Shown piece by piece: positions 60,501 to 64,000 of a DNA stretch of 64,000 bases. The first letter of the stretch is position 1. Each line of letters opens with the position of its first letter. The stretch is from Phoenix dactylifera (taxonomy: Eukaryota; Streptophyta; Magnoliopsida; Arecales; Arecaceae), in NCBI RefSeq assembly GCF_009389715.1, contig NC_052404.1, forward strand, positions 10,362,480-10,426,479, written 5' to 3'. The translations under genes were made by a program, and so were the position numbers. The notes under the pieces are model-generated. The model was not told the origin of the DNA, searched no databases, and saw only the letters and a program-made list of their open reading frames with translations.

Positions 60501-61477
60501 CAAGGTAATGTGCTGCTTAATTAAAGCAAGGTAGCAGCATGAATTTAGACGTTTGGTGTCATGGGGGTGAACAGTGGTGAGGCGAGATGATGGAGGTGAT
60601 CATTTTCAGGTGGACTAAAATGTGGAGAAGGTTGGGAGAGAGAAGCGGAAAGGGAATCAAGGAGTGGGATGAGGAGAGGGGGAGGAGGTGGGAATTGGAG
60701 AGGATAGGAGGTGATGATGGGAGGATGGGAGAAGTGGTGGTGGAATAAGCAGCAATATGAGAGGCAAATGGAATATGGTATAGGTTTAAGGCTGTAATCG
60801 ATGGCAGCTAAAAGTTCTGTATTTTTGATGACTCAGATCAATGATAAATGCTCTCCCATGTCTCATAATTTTGGTGATCTTTCTCTTGTACCAAAAACTT
60901 GACGAAAAGTGGGTGCTTCTACTGAAAAAAATGGAGTGTCTGTAGCAAACCATTACTTAGCCAAGTGACACCGTGGACTTGGCCCTGGCTTGACCCCTTC
61001 AGTAGGTCAAAGCCACCCACCCTTACCCAATATGTGGACCTAACAGGTGAGGATTGGTAAACAGGATAGATAGGTCCAGATTGCCTCCTTCAATGGGAGA
61101 ACGAATCTGGTAATGACTAGATATATGAAGCCAATCGAGTCTCCCCCGAGACTTGACAAACTAATGGTTGAGGTGTCATTACATTGGTGGTGGAAAAATT
61201 GTGATCATATTTCTCTTCATGAGAGTGGTTTAATATAATCATGTTCTAGCAACCCATTAAATTACATTATTCAGAAGGCATCAGGATTTTTTTTACTAAT
61301 GATTAACTGTTACATTTTTTTTTCTTCCAGGTTCTGGGAAATGCCAAAGGTGCTGTGGCCGTGGTTGTCTCAATTTTAATATTTAAGAACCCAGTATCTC
61401 TGATAGGGATGCTTGGTTATACCCTCACAGTCATTGGTGTCATTCTTTACAGTGAAGCTAAGAAACGTAACAAATAA
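54592..61477 (+). CDS. Sugar-nucleotide/phosphate translocator, KVAG group (At3g11320-like)
   Basis: Exons 54592-55059, 56345-56448, 56646-56874 and 61331-61477 join in frame to 315 aa. All junctions are GT-AG and lie where expected: IIASG/GEPSF, LLSSEG/EKLN, ALTLQ/VLGN. The protein matches, nearly residue for residue from memory, Arabidopsis At3g11320/At5g05820: [74 protein letters not shown] and the C-terminal KKRNK. About ten membrane helices are expected. Relatives in this NST/TPT subgroup are Golgi transporters, several shown to carry UDP-uronic acids or UDP-arabinose for cell-wall polysaccharide synthesis; the substrate here is not determined. The C-terminal KKRNK resembles a di-lysine-type retrieval signal. 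Confidence 0.94.
59643..59686. repeat. Perfect 22-bp tandem duplication
   Basis: Two identical 22-bp units beginning GTGGAAAATGCGTAGAG. A very recent slippage product inside the transporter intron. Confidence 0.95.
60179..61102. mobile_element. Possible decayed hAT-like MITE
   Basis: A TAAGGGTGACAATGG start and ATTGCCTCCTTCA end weakly mirror each other and resemble the TIRs at 1761 and 18528. The interior has GGGTCAGGTCAG and GACCCATACCC motifs of the same flavour. No target duplication was found and the ends are approximate. Confidence 0.33.
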
Positions 61478-63310
61478 GAATCTCTGGTTGCTCCGAGCGT
61501 GTTCTGTTTCATTCTATGGGTGGCAACAACTTCGTGATGCCTGGGGTTGGTTGGCATGCTTTTATTATTTGTTCATGTCATGTGTTGCGCCTTATTCTTT
61601 TTACAGAAACCGTACAATGGTTTCCGTGCGGCTCCTACAATGACCAACTAGTGAGTGTAGGTGAGAAGAATCTCAATAAAGAGCACTAATATGCCTTGAT
61701 TTTGCTACCAGGGGTCCGGAGGGTATTCTCAACCCTCGTCTAAGATATGGAGATTTTTTCAAGGAACTGGGATCTGCTAAAATTGGTCTGGTTTTCAAGG
61801 AACTGAGATCTGTTGCTTTTTGATTAAGTAACAAAATGTGACATTATTTCATTTTTCATTTACAGAAGATGTAGGCATAATGTTTTTGTTATTTTAAGAA
61901 TGTGCTATTGAATACCGCTGATACAAAAATATAATGGAGATGGTTGGGTTTTCTTATTTCTGGGATGAACGAATTGTGCGTGTAATTAACTCTTTTCGTT
62001 CCTATTTGTGAACCACAGGAGAATGATCGACACTTGAAAAGAAAATATGGTTCGATAATTTTGTTGGATGAAAAGAAGAGTGCTGATATTTCTAGATTCA
62101 CAATTTCAAAAATTCGCTGTACAGATTATAGTTGCGCCCAAACTCTAGAGCAGAGGAGCTTTCAATGCGGTGGAACATCCAACTTGCCCCCCTTTCCTCG
62201 CTATAAACAAAAAGATTGCGTTCAAATTCTTACTCTAATAATTATCTTCCAAGCAAATATGGATAAATACAGAGCAAGCCACACACCTTCGATTTATCAT
62301 TAACCCCCCAAAAAGACCTGTTCCATTAATTTGCTTTTCCTCTTTCAGAACTTCATCCGCATGAAAGTCTGGGACAGTCAAAACTAGCGTTGTATTATGT
62401 CAAATGGCACTGGCGGATTTTTTATATTGAACAAGGAATGTACGATATGAACTTAAAATGAACACTTCTGAGACCTTAAGCAGCATTTTTTATCCCCCCC
62501 ATCTGCCATTCTAAACAAGCAAATTGAAGACAGTGGCAGTCCAAATAAAGTATTCATTTTGCACGGCAAAATTTGAGGGTGAGCAGGAAAAAGAATCACT
62601 CATATTGTGAGTCTATCCTCAAGAAATATGTTTTTTTGCCTATGCATGAATATTGTCATATCATAAATCTCTGAACAGAAGCACGGTGCTGATGTACTTC
62701 AGACAAGATGCTGTAATGGGAGAGCAGCACCTGGACTCTAGAATCCTAAGTTTCATAATATGAACATGGGCAAGTTGCAAAATTCTTTGAATCAAATCAA
62801 AGGCATGCTTAAACATGGAGTTACCTTCAAAGTTGGGTAGTTTCTTAAGCATGTAGAGACCAAATCTTCACATATTATCCACAACCCACGTTTCAAGACA
62901 ACACAACGGCCCAGTGGACTATTTTCAAGAGCACAAGCAAGTACACCTCCAGACCAAGAAAAACAGTTGCATCATATGACATCATTTTGACAATTAAATC
63001 ATCTAAAATACCTTCCTCTCACCACTTATTCAGAGATTAACAGCAGTAGTAGAATAGCCAATTGGTACATTTATCAAGCCCAAGGAACAAGGTCTGAATT
63101 TATTGATCCATTCGTACTGTTGAATGAACTCAAATGCCAAGAGAATTTTTGTGTTCAATATGGGATGCTGTGGACTTGGATAAACAGAAAGGGAACTCAC
63201 CTTCATGAACTTTGTAGAGCATGAAAGTTCTGTTCCAAAGCAATGGCATAGCCAAATAGAAATTCCAGATCCCTGCCAACAGTCAAGTACTTTGTTCAGG
63301 AAAGAGAGAG
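61478..63310. other. Convergent 3' region between transporter and right-edge gene
   Basis: Holds the transporter 3' UTR (plus strand) and probably the last exon and 3' UTR of the minus-strand gene. One candidate minus-strand exon sits at about 63207-63275, between a TTGGCAG acceptor and a GTGAGT donor. Its phase relative to the upstream exon cannot be settled. Confidence 0.4.
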
Positions 63311-63319
63311 GGAGGATAC

Positions 63320-64000
63320 CTTTTCCTCTATGCTTTCTACCATTGGCAGCATCAAATTCTTAGCCAGCAAATCTTTGCTCCTGCCATCAGTTTCATCAGC
63401 AGGAAACAAATTCTCCTTCTCAATGCTTCTGGTAACTGAATGCAAGTCACTTTCCATATGGCTCTGCTTTATGTACCCACAGGATGGTTGCTCATATGTC
63501 TTCACTTTGCCGATACAATCACCATATTTACCATTAGACATCATAGATTCATTTTCAATTGGAAATGCAGTTACAAACTCTGAATGTTCCTGACAGGTTT
63601 GCCCTCCAGAGCTCGGGTTAGAAAACTGACCAAATTCATCTGTATCAACCACTCCATTTGCTACTTTTGAAACCTTGGAATGGCTTTCTTCACTCAAACA
63701 AGGAGGCAAAACCTTGCTAACATCAGAGCACGAGTAATGATTTTCTGTCATCCTAATAGTGCCACCTAATTCAGAAGGTTCTGACAGTTGTTGCAGATAT
63801 GTAGGCGATGCAGGTTTCATGTTATGAGTAGAAGACGGACCTGTCAATTGGATGCGTGGAGGATCACACTTTGTGGACGCATTCTTCGCTGCAGGTCTTA
63901 TTAATTGAAGCTTACTGGGTTTCGGTTTGTTTACCCCGACAGGGTTCCTGTTTCCAGTACTTCTAATTATGTTCCGTAACTTGCCAGGCTGGGAAAATGT
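63320..64000 (-). CDS. Partial exon of an unrecognised plant protein
   Basis: The minus strand is open for 227 codons from the window edge to AAG/GTATCC, a plausible donor at 63319. The encoded segment is Ser/Thr/Glu-rich and probably disordered: near the edge KLRNIIRSTGNRNPVGVNKP with basic character, then acidic and polar stretches ending VESIEEK. Composition and codon use look like a real exon rather than a chance frame. I recognise no domain. The protein starts beyond the right edge, and its 3' exons lie toward 62-63 kb. No function is proposed. Confidence 0.6.

Larger units (their letters stand above)
56875..61330 (+). other. Transporter intron 3, about 4.5 kb
   Basis: GTATGG donor, TTCTTCCAG acceptor. 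No gene on either strand is recognised inside. It holds a 22-bp tandem duplication at 59643 and a possible decayed hAT-like MITE at 60179-61102. Confidence 0.8.

Noticed and set aside
63207-63275. Next exon of the right-edge gene (minus)
   Set aside because: Good acceptor and donor, but the phase-0 continuation and the most protein-like frame disagree; not annotated as CDS.
1-64000. CRISPR arrays, operons, tRNA and rRNA genes, common plant microRNA precursors
   Set aside because: None seen by eye; the only tRNA-like internal promoter found belongs to the SINE. Eukaryotic gene structure makes CRISPR or operon readings irrelevant.

Overview
This is a nuclear genomic window from a flowering plant. 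The genes have GT-AG introns and the families are plant-specific (LOB-domain, ICR/RIP, tetraspanin TET3, PDP-type PWWP). First exons are GC-rich (LBD, RBM24-like, nucleotide-sugar transporter), whereas introns and intergenic DNA are AT-rich. That pattern, together with the repeat types, suggests a monocot; a palm is my best guess, but this is inference and not proven by the sequence.

Layout. 0-5 kb: a broken Ty1/copia fossil that runs off the left edge and carries a cleanly bounded hAT-type MITE, then a probable Ty3/gypsy LTR remnant with a 79-bp tandem duplication. 5-8.2 kb: nothing recognised. 8.36-9.27 kb (+): a two-exon class I LBD transcription factor of the LBD1/LBD11 type. 9.3-17 kb: intergenic, with two TRIM elements (tiny LTR elements) and a gypsy fragment. 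17.05-20.37 kb (-): a two-exon TET3-like tetraspanin with a long GA tract in its leader. 22.7-23.4 kb: a young, almost pristine 704-bp TRIM with 324-bp LTRs. 24.64-25.02 kb (+): a 54-aa RCI2/LTI6 proteolipid with two ABRE-like sites upstream. 25.8-26.1 kb: a tRNA-derived SINE with a 17-bp target duplication. 26.44-31.18 kb (-): an ICR/RIP ROP-effector gene with an apparent one-base frameshift; its 5' intron holds another TRIM. 33.4-34.4 kb: a non-autonomous hAT element carrying promoter-like cargo. 35.54-38.43 kb (+): a PWWP/RRM-like (PDP-type) chromatin protein with an in-frame stop before a further open frame. 38.6-47.3 kb: gene-poor. 47.64-50.28 kb (+): a single-RRM, RBM24-like/ARP1-like RNA-binding protein. 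52.6-53.2 kb: a large imperfect palindrome. 54.59-61.48 kb (+): a KVAG-type sugar-nucleotide/phosphate translocator with a 4.5-kb last intron. 63.3-64 kb (-): the inner part of an unrecognised gene cut by the right edge.

The genes are ordinary single eukaryotic loci with no operon logic. They cover chromatin (PWWP), transcription (LBD), RNA binding (RRM), ROP-GTPase/cytoskeleton signalling (ICR), membranes (tetraspanin, RCI2) and Golgi nucleotide-sugar supply. I found no convincing new multi-gene system. The most unusual content is the dense set of very small transposable elements with precise ends, and two host genes (ICR and PWWP) whose reading frames look recently damaged or mis-assembled. 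Exon boundaries come from reading splice signals and family knowledge, not from transcripts.
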